This document shows, piece after piece, positions 34,828 to 43,990 of a stretch of 64,000 bases of DNA. Source of the stretch: Proteiniclasticum sp043951855 (lineage in GTDB: Bacteria; Bacillota; Clostridia; Clostridiales; Clostridiaceae); the NCBI RefSeq assembly GCF_043951855.1, contig NZ_JBINJW010000014.1, positions 1-64,000 on the forward strand, read 5' to 3'. The notes under the pieces are model-generated. The model was not told the DNA's origin, searched no databases, and was given only the letters and a program-made list of their open reading frames with translations. Numbering within the stretch: position 1 is the stretch's first letter; every line of letters begins with the position of its first letter. Made by a program: the position numbers and the translations under genes.

Positions 34828-35687
34828 AAAATCTTCAGTCTCTTAAAAAGAGCCTGACTTCGGCCAGGAATCTGTATACCATCGTAAATACCATGAAACT
34901 TCATGCCACCACAAACATCAATCAGTTTCAGCAGGCGGCGGATGCTTCCATGCAGTATCGTCAGGTGCTTAATAAAGCGCTGACTGTGGTGATGAAAAAG
35001 AGAGAAATGCCGGAAGAAGTCTTAAGACGCAGTGAAGGAAAGACAATCCATGTGGTGTTCAGTTCGGACCATGGACTATGTGGAAGCTTCAATGAAAGAA
35101 TCACAGACTATGCAAGGACCAGAATCCCTAAGGATGGAAAAAATCTGCTTCTTATCATAGGGGAACAGGGGTTAAGAAGACTGGAAGAATACGAAGTGGA
35201 AGAATTCTTTTCTGTACCGCAGAGTGTGGACGGCATCACCTCCTCGGTTCAGTATCTTCTTTCTGAACTGGATGAATTGAGAGAAACGGAAAAGGTGAAG
35301 GAGATTTATCTTCACTATAATCGGTCTACAGGAAGGCAGGGGTTCAAGGAGCATTCGGAAAAACTGTTTCCCCTTGACCTGAAGAAAATCAGAAAAGAGG
35401 ATGTGAAATGGAAGGAAGGAGCACAGCCTGCTTACTATATGTCAGGAGAAAGGCTTTTGTCCGATCTTCTGAAGCAGTATTATTTCATCACGCTCTACAG
35501 AACCTTCTGCTATTCTCTGGTGACGGAGAACGAAAGCCGCATTGCTTCCATGACATCGGCCAAAAAGAACATTGAAGAGCGGATGGAAGAACTGGAGATG
35601 AAGTACAAACGTCTCAGACAGGATTCCATCACGGATGAGATCAGGGACATCACTTCCGGGTTTCATGTATTCAGAAACAAAGAATGA
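34824..35687 (+). CDS. atpG: N-ATPase gamma subunit
   Basis: 287 residues, the rotor shaft. It has long N- and C-terminal helices (LKKSLTSARNLYTIVNTMKLHA at the start, SAKKNIEERMEELEM near the end) around a Rossmann-like middle with FSSDHGLCGSFNERI. The late helix ends RQDSITDEIRDITSGF. It is the last gene of the operon and overlaps atpA by ATGA. Its stop codon lies within the following hairpin. Confidence 0.9.
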   Translation: MKNLQSLKKSLTSARNLYTIVNTMKLHATTNINQFQQAADASMQYRQVLNKALTVVMKKREMPEEVLRRSEGKTIHVVFSSDHGLCGSFNERITDYARTRIPKDGKNLLLIIGEQGLRRLEEYEVEEFFSVPQSVDGITSSVQYLLSELDELRETEKVKEIYLHYNRSTGRQGFKEHSEKLFPLDLKKIRKEDVKWKEGAQPAYYMSGERLLSDLLKQYYFITLYRTFCYSLVTENESRIASMTSAKKNIEERMEELEMKYKRLRQDSITDEIRDITSGFHVFRNKE

Positions 35688-35726
35688 ACGCTTAGTCTGC
35701 TATGGGATAGACTGAGCGTTCATTCT
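35681..35726. terminator. Large hairpin closing the N-ATPase operon
   Basis: 18-bp stem (35681-35698 with 35709-35726, one wobble) that includes the atpG stop codon. It has only a weak T-tract. It may act on both strands, since the DUF1508 gene converges from the right. Confidence 0.7.
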
Positions 35727-35805
35727 TGGGGTTTGAGTATATATTATGTTTTACCATAATGCCGATATTTCTCTGAAAACTATTTATTCAGAGTTTGACT
35801 TGCTG

Positions 35806-36171
35806 CTATTCGACAGCAGCTTCGGGAGCGTTTTTCTTTACGGATTCGATGCCGTTCATGCAGGAGGCTTTCTTTTTGTATCCTTCACCTGTAGCGATGA
35901 TCTGACCGTTTTTGGCTTTCAGTCTGAATCTGAATTCTCCTGCCTTATCTGCATAAACTTCGAATTTCGGATTTTTCACTGTGATAAAGCTTTCTATGGT
36001 CTGATCTTCCACTTCTGCAATGGGTGCATTGGTTTTCACACTTGCAATACCGTTTTTCACAGATTTTCTGGATGCATATACTTCTGAAGTGGCGATGACC
36101 TGACCATTGGCTGCAAGCAGATCGAATTTCATTCCTGTTTTGGTTTCTTTCACAATAAATTTAGATGACAT
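35806..36171 (-). CDS. DUF1508 (YegP-like) two-repeat protein
   Basis: 121 residues made of two copies of a 50-55 residue module. Each holds F(D/R)L-A-NGQ(V/I)IATxExY and a later NGIxSVKxNAP, the hallmark of DUF1508/UPF0339. The ribosome site GGAGGG precedes the ATG. These small proteins are widespread. Their function is not settled. Confidence 0.88.
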   Translation of the reverse strand: MSSKFIVKETKTGMKFDLLAANGQVIATSEVYASRKSVKNGIASVKTNAPIAEVEDQTIESFITVKNPKFEVYADKAGEFRFRLKAKNGQIIATGEGYKKKASCMNGIESVKKNAPEAAVE

Positions 36172-36439
36172 AGTACCCTCCTATAATTGTTCTTCTATAC
36201 AAAGAATATTTTGAGTGAATTTTCTGTCTTTATATGAGTATAACAAATATCTGCGCAGCATTCAATAAGTGTTGCAGTACAGTGAACCGGTTAAATACAC
36301 TATTTTGTATTCATTGCAAGATAATCTGTATATCCCGAAAAAGGAGTACCACCTGCTATCGTGGTATATTGGACTATATCAGGAACTGCTTTCCGGTTAT
36401 TCCACATGAAATAAGAACTGCAGATAAAGGATGATTCAC

Positions 36440-37846
36440 ATGGCTTTAAACAAACCTGTTCCAAATAGTAAAGATTCAACAAAGACTGAGATGATTTTAG
36501 GCGGACCCATGTATAAGGTGATCTGGATGATCTCTCTGCCTCTGATCATCAATAACCTCATTATGACGGTATACAATATGGCGGATGCGTTTTTTGTAGG
36601 CCAGCTGGGAACCACGGAATTTGCGGCGGTTTCTTTTGTCAATCCAGTGATGTTTCTTTTCCGTTCCATCGGAATGGGTATTCAGATTGCGGGAACTTCT
36701 ATTCTTGCACAACTCATTGGTAGAGAGAAGATCAGAGAAGCCAAGGAATACGCCTGGCATGTGATGCTCTTCACAGTGGGTATGGGTCTTCTCATCGGAT
36801 TCATCGGATATTACACATCTCCCTACATCATCCAGTTCATGGGTGGTTCAGGGCGTTTTGGTGAACTTTCCAATGATTACCTTCGTTATATATTCCTGGG
36901 TGTGCCGTTTCAGATTGTCTTCATGGGCTTTGTGGCCATTATGAATGCACAGGGTAACACCAGGTCCTCCACTTTCGTGAACTCCTTTTCCGCTGTGCTG
37001 AATATTTTTCTGGATCCGTTCTTCATCTTCGCAACCATTCCGGTGCTGGGACTGCCGGGCCTTGGTATGGGCGTGGCGGGTGCAGCCATGGCAACTTCCG
37101 CATCCCAGGTGGTTCTCATGATTCTAGGGTTCTTCGTCATGAGGAGGACCTCTGAAGAGCTGCCTGTGAGTTTCAGAAACATTCCTTTCGATAAAAAGAA
37201 GCTCACAAGGATCATCAGTGTAGGGCTTCCAAGCTCAGCGGGTCATTCAGGTGCGGCTTTCGGATTCATTCTGCTGAATACTTTCATAGCGGGATATGGA
37301 ACTTCGCTTCTTGCGGCATTTTCTCTCATCAACCGCATCAATAACATGATCATGATGCCCGCCATGGGCATCGGTATGGGGCTCACATCCATCGTGGGCC
37401 AGAACATGGGTGCCGGAAACTCTCCCAGAGTCAAGGAAGGGTTCTGGAAAGCAGTGAAACTGTCTCTCATCATCAGTGTGGTGGGCACGTTCTTCATCTA
37501 TCTGCTCCGGTATCGCCTGATCTATTTCTTTACACCTACTGCAGATGACCTCATGGTGGCCCAGAGTCTGGAATACCTGACCTATATTCTGCTTACGATT
37601 CCTCTGATGGGACTGTTCTCGATTTTCCAGGGGCTTTTTCAGGGGACTGGGCATACCAATTACTCCATGTTCATGGCCATCGGCAGACTTTGGCTTGTAA
37701 GAATCCCGCTGATTCTTCTTTTCAGCAGCTTCACGGAGCTCGGCCAGAGAGGTGTATGGATTGCCATGAATGTATCTAATATACTTGTGGTTCTCTATGG
37801 TTTCTGGATCTACAAATCTGATCGATGGACGAAAGAGGTCATATAA
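36440..37846 (+). CDS. MATE-family multidrug exporter
   Basis: 468 residues with 12 predicted membrane helices. Family features are LPLIINNLIMTVYNMADAFF near the start, QLGTTEFAAVSF, and GNTRSSTFVNSFSAVLNIFLDP. The second half repeats the pattern, with SLINRINNMIMMPAMGIG and GQNMGAGNSPRVKEG. ATG 36440 is preferred because AAAGG is too close to the ATG at 36431. The substrate is unknown; Na+- or H+-driven export of cationic compounds is the family norm. Na+ coupling would fit the N-ATPase upstream. Confidence 0.9.
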   Translation: MALNKPVPNSKDSTKTEMILGGPMYKVIWMISLPLIINNLIMTVYNMADAFFVGQLGTTEFAAVSFVNPVMFLFRSIGMGIQIAGTSILAQLIGREKIREAKEYAWHVMLFTVGMGLLIGFIGYYTSPYIIQFMGGSGRFGELSNDYLRYIFLGVPFQIVFMGFVAIMNAQGNTRSSTFVNSFSAVLNIFLDPFFIFATIPVLGLPGLGMGVAGAAMATSASQVVLMILGFFVMRRTSEELPVSFRNIPFDKKKLTRIISVGLPSSAGHSGAAFGFILLNTFIAGYGTSLLAAFSLINRINNMIMMPAMGIGMGLTSIVGQNMGAGNSPRVKEGFWKAVKLSLIISVVGTFFIYLLRYRLIYFFTPTADDLMVAQSLEYLTYILLTIPLMGLFSIFQGLFQGTGHTNYSMFMAIGRLWLVRIPLILLFSSFTELGQRGVWIAMNVSNILVVLYGFWIYKSDRWTKEVI

Positions 37847-37904
37847 ACGAGAAAGCTTCATTAATAAGTGATGTCATGAATTGCAGAGATTGAACAGGAA
37901 AGTC

Positions 37905-37935
37905 ACTCCCTTATGAAATATAGGGGAGTTTCTTT
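37905..37935 (+). terminator. Terminator of the MATE gene
   Basis: ACTCCC pairs with GGGAGT through an AT stem, followed by TTTCTTT. Confidence 0.8.
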
Positions 37936-38089
37936 ACGTCCAGCTGATTAACAAATATCGACATTTTAAGATAAAAAAGCGATTATAATTAAAATGTGAT
38001 GAAAATATAAATCTGATTGATATACTAGGTGTGAATTATGATAAGTGGGTGTTCGGTATGTTAACTTTTATGCTTGAGAGATGAAAGCG

Positions 38090-38118
38090 TTGTTATCAGT
38101 GTGGTTTGTTGGTATAAT
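38090..38118 (+). promoter_or_regulatory. Promoter of the large surface protein
   Basis: TTGTTA (38090-38095), 17 bp, TATAAT (38113-38118), about 290 bp before the start codon. Confidence 0.6.
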
Positions 38119-38413
38119 CAGATTGAGATATCAGTTGATTCATAAGAATTAGATTCTGGTTATACTTATGGAAAATCTATCCTGCAGTTATTTACAAAAT
38201 AGATTTTGCTCTATTTATTTAATTAAAATAAAATATAGATTGAAACTTTATCTATTGTGAAGTGTTCATCTATTATTTCATTTATTGTGTTTCCATGTTG
38301 AGAAAAGAGTGAATTTATATCATGGGTCTTATTCATCCGTATTATTGATCGGATCGGGTTTGATATGTTGCTCGTTTCTCAAGTCCGCTAACGCGGGAAA
38401 GGAAGTGTAAAAC

Positions 38414-41400
38414 ATGGCTGCCTATAAAACGCGTCGCCGATATGTAATGAAATTCCCTTCGTTACTGATTGCGTTTTTGATGGTGATGACTCTCGGATTT
38501 ACGCCGAAGATTGTTGAAGCCGCTACTTATGATGGCAGTGTGACTTTGGAGGGATACAACGTTGACACGAAGGACTGGACTGGGGACTGGACCACGGGTA
38601 ACCTTGCGAAATCCTATCAGGAAGGAGAGACTTTCCCTGGTAGAGCGCATATTTCCGGTTTTCAGTCACTATATCCCGGGTTTGAGAATTTTCCTGATCT
38701 GAAATTCTGGTACACGTCGGTTTATCCAATATTGGGTGGTGCGGATTATGGTATATTTGTAGACCTTGTCAAAGGTATACAGGTGGGAACAAGAGAGCTT
38801 ACAAATGCTGAAGGGTGGCCTCAGGCGGATGGTACCGCTTATCCTCTTGGAACACCGGAGCTTGTGAATATCGCTCAGAACCATCCTGGTGAAAATGCGT
38901 GGAACGGATACTCCCTGCTGAACCTTCCCAACGAGCAGATCAACCGTTCTGCGATAACAGGAAGTATCGGTGAAATCGGTAGTCCGCTTGATGAAGAGCG
39001 ATGCTTTATCGTAACAGCTGAAGATATCATGAATGCACTGGAAGCTCAGGGGCTGAATCCGGATGATGTGGATGATTTCTATATCTATTTCGAGTTCCAT
39101 CTGGCAAGAACCTCCATCTATTCCAGAGATCTGCAAGAGTATTATGCCAGTGGACCTCCAGCTGATTGGGGTGGATATCTATTTGGTGCTCTGGACTTTG
39201 ATTTCGTTGGATATGGGGCAGGACCATCCACGGGTTCCAGTGGACATTTCGGTATGCTCGAAGCAAAGGGATCCAGAGACGTGCAGCTGCCAGATACTCC
39301 TGAAACCTATCGTAGTGTAACAGGAAGAAAATTCCTCGATGCCAACAACAATGGTATGTATGATGAAGGAGAGGTTGGACTTCCCGGATGGACCATCAAC
39401 CTCATAGGTAAAATCGAGGATATTGAGGTACCTCTTACAACGACAACGGATGCCGACGGATACTATTACTTCAATGAACTCTCCTATGGTTCGGAGCTGT
39501 TTGTGCATGAGATGATGGAAGAGAACTACTTCCAGACCTATCCGAACAAAGAAGAGACGCTTCCGATCGGTGCCATTTCCTATTATAAGGAAGTTCTTGG
39601 TGAAGGCAGCTGGAGATGGAGAATTCCATCCATGATGATGCCGGATACGGGAGACCTTGTAATTTCAGGTGTGGATTTTGGTAACTTCATGCCGGAACCT
39701 AAGATCGAAGTGACAAAGACTGGGGATATGCTCTCCAAGATCGGTGACACCATCAAGTTCACTGTCACTGTGAAAAACACAGGAAATGTGGATCTGGACC
39801 TGGTCAGCATCATAGATGACAAATTCGGTCCTCTGGATGCAGTTGCAGTAACAGGTGGATTCGGTACAACACTTCTTAAGGGTGCTGAAGAAAGCCATGA
39901 ATTCGAAATGGCGATTCCTGAAGGAGCTGTGGATCCTTTTATAAACAAAGTGACCGCTATTTACAGCTATATGGGTAAGGAAGCAACTGCGGATGCCCAG
40001 CATGAAACAAACCTGTTCCAGCCGGACTATGAGATCACAAAGACTGTAGACAAGGCCGGCGCAGTACCTGGTGAGACGGTACATTACACCATAACTGTGA
40101 AGAACAACAGCTCATCGGATACACCACTGACCTCCTTTGTGCTCACAGATGAACTGCTTGGCTGGACAGATGCCAATGTGAAGACTTTTGATCTGTTACC
40201 TGGTGAAGAAAAAGTATTTGATGATGCATCCGCGGACTATGTCATTCCTTCGGATGCGGTCAGAGGTTCCATCATCAAGAATGAAGCCTCCTTCGTCACT
40301 TCCTTTGCAGACTTCCCGAACATCTACGAGGGCAAAGCCTTTGCGGAGACGAAGGTGCTGATGCCTGAAATCAAGATCACAAAGACCGGCGATGCGTTAT
40401 CGAAGATCGGTGACACCGTAACATTCAACTTTGTCATAGAAAACATCGGTGATGTACCGGTTCAGAAGGATAAAGTCTTTGATGATACCTTTGCAGAGGA
40501 TATCACCAGTGCCTTTGCGAAAGAAACACTGGCCGTCGGAGCAACAGATACAGCAAGCTACACGTTTAAGATTCCTGAAACAGCATCAGATCCATTCATC
40601 AACAAAGTATCTGCCACGTACAAATATGTATCTGGTGAGTTCTTTATGACTGCCAGTGCTTCCTCTGAATTCTCCGTGAACCTCTTCCAGCCGGACTACA
40701 GCATTGAAAAGACTGTGGATAAGGCTGTTGCGATTCCTGGAGAGACCGTACGCTACAAGATCACCGTGAAGAACCTCAGCTCTTCCGATACACCGCTGAC
40801 CTCCTTCGTTCTGACAGATGAACTGCTGGGGTGGACAGGTGCAGATGCGAAGTCGTTTGATCTGGCCTCCGGTGCGGGTATGATCTTTGAAGGTCCTGAA
40901 ACGGATTTCGTGATTCCGGCAGACGCACTGGATGGATCCATCATCAAGAATGAAGCCTCCTTTGTAACGTCCTTTGCAGACTTCCCGAACACCTATGAGG
41001 GTAAAGCCTTTGCGGAAACAACGGTGAAGACACCTGCAATCAGGATCACAAAGACCGGCGATGCGTTATCGAAGATCGGTGATGAAGTCACCTACAAATT
41101 CCTGGTAGAGAACATCGGTTCCGTGGATCTGCACAAAGTGAAAATCTTTGATGTGACCATGAATAAGGATCTGACGGGTCTCTTCATGAAGGATATCCTG
41201 AAACCGGGCGAAAGCGATGAAGTCTCAGTGAAATTCCTCATTCCGGAAGATGCCGTAGATCCATTCAAGAACGTTGTAACTGCAGAGTATAAATATGTTT
41301 CCGGTACCTACGAGAAAGCTGTCACCTCGGAATCCAGCCATGAAGTGAACCTGTTCCAGCCTGAGTACAGCATCACAAAGACTGTAGACAAGGCTGTAGC

Positions 41401-43501
41401 GGTGCCTGGTGAGACCGTTCATTACATCATCACCATCAAGAACATCAGCTCAACTGATACACCAGAAACAAAGTTCACTGTAACAGATGAGAAGCTGGGA
41501 TGGGTCGGTGCCGATGCCAAGGTGTTCAGTCTGAAATCAGGAGAAAGCATGGTCTTTGATGATGCTTCCACCGATTACATGATTCCACTGGATGCAGTCA
41601 GAGGCTCCATCATCACAAATGAAGTGTCCTTTGTCACCTCCTTCGCGGACTTCACGAATGTATTCAGAGGAAAAGCATCTGCAGACACGAAAGTGCTGAT
41701 GCCGATGCTGGAAATCACCAAGAAGAGTGATGAGCTGTCGAAGATCGGCGACCCTGTAACCTATACCTTCACGGTCAAGAATATCGGAGATGTTCCGTTA
41801 GAACTTGAGAAAGTCTATGACGAAACCTTTGACTTTGACCTGACCAGTCTCTTTACAAAGACTGTACTTGGTGTTGGTGAAACAGATACTGCCAGCAAGG
41901 AATTCATGATTCCAGAAGGTGCAGCAGATCCTTTTGAAAACAAAGTCACAGCTACTTACAATTATGTCATGGGTTCATTCACTAAAACTGTTACGGAGAC
42001 CAGCACCTTCTCCATCAACCTCTTCCAGCCTGGCATAACCATCGAGAAGACTGCTGATAGAACGGTATCCATGATCGGCGATACCATTACTTACAAGATC
42101 ATCGTGAAAAACACCAGTTCCATGGACGCACCAGACCTGGTATTTACTGTTGATGATGACATCGCAGGACTGGTTGTACAGGATGCCGTGCTTGCATCTG
42201 GAATGTCTGGTGAGTACACCTATACTTATCTCGTCAAAGCAGGCGACACGAATCCGCTTGTCAATACAGCAGAAGTCACAGCATCTCCTAAAGGATTCCC
42301 GAATGTCCTGACAGATAAGGACAGCCATGAGATTAGGCTCTTTACACCGGACATCAAGATTGAAAAAATGGCTGACACGGAGATCTCCAAAGTCGGTGAC
42401 ACCATCGTCTACACCATCAAGGTCACCAACCTCACCGCTGAAAGCTATGCACCGGATATGAAGGTCAGAGTCACAGACCCAATGCTGGGACTGGATGATA
42501 CATTCGATCTGGCATCAGGTGCTGTCAAGACCATCACCGTGAATTATGTGGTGAAGGAAACAGATGATCCGGATTATATGACCAAGTACGGCTGGACAGA
42601 GCTGAAGAACACAGTAACCCTTGCTGCAAGCCCAATAGGATTTGAGGCCATCAGTAGGTTCGAGTTATCAGCCAGTGCTACCGTAAATCTGGTACATCCT
42701 CACATCGACCTTGAAAAGAGCGTCAATACCAATCTTGCTCACGTAGGAGACACATTGACCTACACCGTGAAGATCACAAACACCGGAGATGTGGATCTTG
42801 TGAACATCGCAGTTACAGACACCATGCTGGGAAGCATGCCTGAATTTGCGACAACACTTATTACTGGCGCAAGCGATGAACACAGCTATCAGAGACTTCT
42901 TACTGTGGCTGATATCGGTATGCTTGAAAATACAGCATACGTTCTGGCAAATCCAAGAGGTCTGCCAAATGAGATCACCGATAAAGACACTGAAACAGTG
43001 GAAGTCAGACAGAAGCTCTACGATGAGACCGGATGGGCTTATCTGAGTCCGGATAAATCCATTCCAATCAATGAGATTGTCACCGCCGCCAACTGGGGAT
43101 GGACCAATGGTCCTCTGCCTGAAGGAAAGTATGTCTTCACCGTCTACACAGGCGCAGGACTTAACGATGTCACCAAGGCACTGGATGCAGGCAGACTTTA
43201 TGTGACTTATCTGGACGGTAAGGTAACGTTCAGGTATGAGATGAATAAGGGATTCAGCCTGATGGAAGTTCATCTGTATGCTGGAGAGGATGAGCTGCCT
43301 GAGAAGAAAACTGGTAAGACAACAGTTACTGTTGCAGACCCTGGACAGTTCCCATTCAAACCTCTGGTACCTGACCAGGCTACAGTATTCGAGTATACAC
43401 CGAAGGATAAGTTCAGCGGAGACATCTATATTGCAGCGCATTCCGTAGTCTATGTTCCTTACTGGGAGATGAACAGTTTCTATAACACAACCAAATACTA
43501 G
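38414..43501 (+). CDS. Large secreted protein with SdrD/Cna-B-like domain and ten DUF11-type repeats
   Basis: 1695 residues. A signal peptide (basic start, hydrophobic 13-30, cleavage near VEA-ATY at about 36) is followed by a unique N-terminal region to about 300. An SdrD/Cna B-type domain follows (about 300-425; KFLDANNNGMYDEGEVGLPGW). Ten immunoglobulin-like DUF11-type modules of 105-120 residues start near 426, 535, 650, 757, 873, 980, 1095, 1203, 1309 and 1425. The first eight alternate type A (ITKTGDALSKIGD) and type B (EKTVDKAVAxPGETV). A unique tail runs from 1534. There is no LPxTG, no membrane helix and no S-layer module at the C-terminus, so attachment is unclear. It is likely an adhesin or a surface-layer-type stalk protein. 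AAAGGAAG precedes the ATG. Confidence 0.85.
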   Translation: MAAYKTRRRYVMKFPSLLIAFLMVMTLGFTPKIVEAATYDGSVTLEGYNVDTKDWTGDWTTGNLAKSYQEGETFPGRAHISGFQSLYPGFENFPDLKFWYTSVYPILGGADYGIFVDLVKGIQVGTRELTNAEGWPQADGTAYPLGTPELVNIAQNHPGENAWNGYSLLNLPNEQINRSAITGSIGEIGSPLDEERCFIVTAEDIMNALEAQGLNPDDVDDFYIYFEFHLARTSIYSRDLQEYYASGPPADWGGYLFGALDFDFVGYGAGPSTGSSGHFGMLEAKGSRDVQLPDTPETYRSVTGRKFLDANNNGMYDEGEVGLPGWTINLIGKIEDIEVPLTTTTDADGYYYFNELSYGSELFVHEMMEENYFQTYPNKEETLPIGAISYYKEVLGEGSWRWRIPSMMMPDTGDLVISGVDFGNFMPEPKIEVTKTGDMLSKIGDTIKFTVTVKNTGNVDLDLVSIIDDKFGPLDAVAVTGGFGTTLLKGAEESHEFEMAIPEGAVDPFINKVTAIYSYMGKEATADAQHETNLFQPDYEITKTVDKAGAVPGETVHYTITVKNNSSSDTPLTSFVLTDELLGWTDANVKTFDLLPGEEKVFDDASADYVIPSDAVRGSIIKNEASFVTSFADFPNIYEGKAFAETKVLMPEIKITKTGDALSKIGDTVTFNFVIENIGDVPVQKDKVFDDTFAEDITSAFAKETLAVGATDTASYTFKIPETASDPFINKVSATYKYVSGEFFMTASASSEFSVNLFQPDYSIEKTVDKAVAIPGETVRYKITVKNLSSSDTPLTSFVLTDELLGWTGADAKSFDLASGAGMIFEGPETDFVIPADALDGSIIKNEASFVTSFADFPNTYEGKAFAETTVKTPAIRITKTGDALSKIGDEVTYKFLVENIGSVDLHKVKIFDVTMNKDLTGLFMKDILKPGESDEVSVKFLIPEDAVDPFKNVVTAEYKYVSGTYEKAVTSESSHEVNLFQPEYSITKTVDKAVAVPGETVHYIITIKNISSTDTPETKFTVTDEKLGWVGADAKVFSLKSGESMVFDDASTDYMIPLDAVRGSIITNEVSFVTSFADFTNVFRGKASADTKVLMPMLEITKKSDELSKIGDPVTYTFTVKNIGDVPLELEKVYDETFDFDLTSLFTKTVLGVGETDTASKEFMIPEGAADPFENKVTATYNYVMGSFTKTVTETSTFSINLFQPGITIEKTADRTVSMIGDTITYKIIVKNTSSMDAPDLVFTVDDDIAGLVVQDAVLASGMSGEYTYTYLVKAGDTNPLVNTAEVTASPKGFPNVLTDKDSHEIRLFTPDIKIEKMADTEISKVGDTIVYTIKVTNLTAESYAPDMKVRVTDPMLGLDDTFDLASGAVKTITVNYVVKETDDPDYMTKYGWTELKNTVTLAASPIGFEAISRFELSASATVNLVHPHIDLEKSVNTNLAHVGDTLTYTVKITNTGDVDLVNIAVTDTMLGSMPEFATTLITGASDEHSYQRLLTVADIGMLENTAYVLANPRGLPNEITDKDTETVEVRQKLYDETGWAYLSPDKSIPINEIVTAANWGWTNGPLPEGKYVFTVYTGAGLNDVTKALDAGRLYVTYLDGKVTFRYEMNKGFSLMEVHLYAGEDELPEKKTGKTTVTVADPGQFPFKPLVPDQATVFEYTPKDKFSGDIYIAAHSVVYVPYWEMNSFYNTTKY
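39691..43014 (+). repeat. Ten tandem DUF11-type coding repeats, alternating A/B
   Basis: Module pairs of about 670 bp recur (for example FQPDYEITKTVDKA, FQPDYSIEKTVDKA and FQPEYSITKTVDKA at about 40018, 40684 and 41353). Neighbouring pairs share long identical DNA blocks, which points to expansion by unequal recombination. The last three modules are more diverged. Confidence 0.8.
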
Positions 43502-43526
43502 AATCTGATCGGACCCAGACTGGTTT

Positions 43527-43558
43527 CCCCCGGCAGCTGAAGCTGCCGGGGGATTTAC
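43527..43558 (+). terminator. Terminator of the surface-protein gene
   Basis: A perfect 12-bp GC-rich stem (CCCCCGGCAGCT and its complement) around GA, then ATTTA; 25 bp after the stop codon. Confidence 0.8.
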
Positions 43559-43629
43559 CATTTCGGAGGTTTTCTGCAGCGAATGTATAGTATGCATAAT
43601 TATGAGAATGAAATTTCATGTTTCTGGAA

Positions 43630-43653
43630 TCCATGCAGGATATCCTGCATGGA
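43630..43653. repeat. Perfect 24-bp palindrome
   Basis: TCCATGCAGGAT followed directly by its reverse complement, with no loop. Lack of a loop and T-tract argues against a terminator; a protein-binding operator is more likely. Confidence 0.85.
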
Positions 43654-43779
43654 TGACGTACTATATTGTTTTATTTCTGTGAATCGACTGGGATAATCGG
43701 AATGGAAGCGGAAAAAATGAAATTATCGTACGCATTGAATTCATTTTACATATTGATAAATCAATAATATTATGTAATT

Positions 43780-43793
43780 TAAATACGTTTACA
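43780..43793 (+). promoter_or_regulatory. Weak cre-like site before the second opp operon
   Basis: TAAATACGTTTACA matches the cre consensus at 12 of 14 positions, 64 bp before the -35 box. AT-rich context raises the chance of a random match. Confidence 0.3.
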
Positions 43794-43856
43794 TCAAATG
43801 AATAGAGGATTATTTTAGCAAATATCATTATTATGGAAGAAATTATCTCATTTTTG

Positions 43857-43884
43857 TTGACTTGAGAAATGGTAGATGTATAAT
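43857..43884 (+). promoter_or_regulatory. Promoter of the second opp operon
   Basis: TTGACT (43857-43862), 16 bp, TATAAT (43879-43884), about 100 bp before oppA. Confidence 0.75.
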
Positions 43885-43990
43885 TATAAAAAACAATCAC
43901 ATCGATACATTTTGTTCACAATAATGTTCGGGTGGTCTGTACAGATGTTTCCGTAACAGGAATTAGTCTAAAAAAACAAGGAGGAATATC

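Larger units (their letters stand above)
37847..38413. other. Terminator, promoter and long AT-rich leader before the surface protein
   Basis: It contains the MATE terminator (37905-37935) and a good promoter (38090-38118). An untranslated leader of almost 290 nt follows. Only a small CCGC/GCGG hairpin near 38386-38397 just before the ribosome site is evident in the leader. I see no known riboswitch core, including the conserved c-di-GMP-I segments. Confidence 0.55.
43502..43990. other. Intergenic region between surface protein and the second opp operon
   Basis: It contains the terminator, a 24-bp perfect palindrome, a weak cre-like site and a strong promoter. No gene is seen. Confidence 0.6.

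Noticed and set aside
38119..38413. Possible c-di-GMP riboswitch before the surface protein
   Set aside because: The conserved core segments of the class I aptamer are absent. Only a small CCGC/GCGG hairpin is visible.
39691..43014. Regular repeats considered as a CRISPR array
   Set aside because: The repeats are protein-coding modules of more than 300 bp within one open frame, not short repeats with unique spacers.
42668..43597. 309-codon open frame antisense to the surface-protein 3' end and its terminator
   Set aside because: It crosses the terminator hairpin and shows no recognisable domain.
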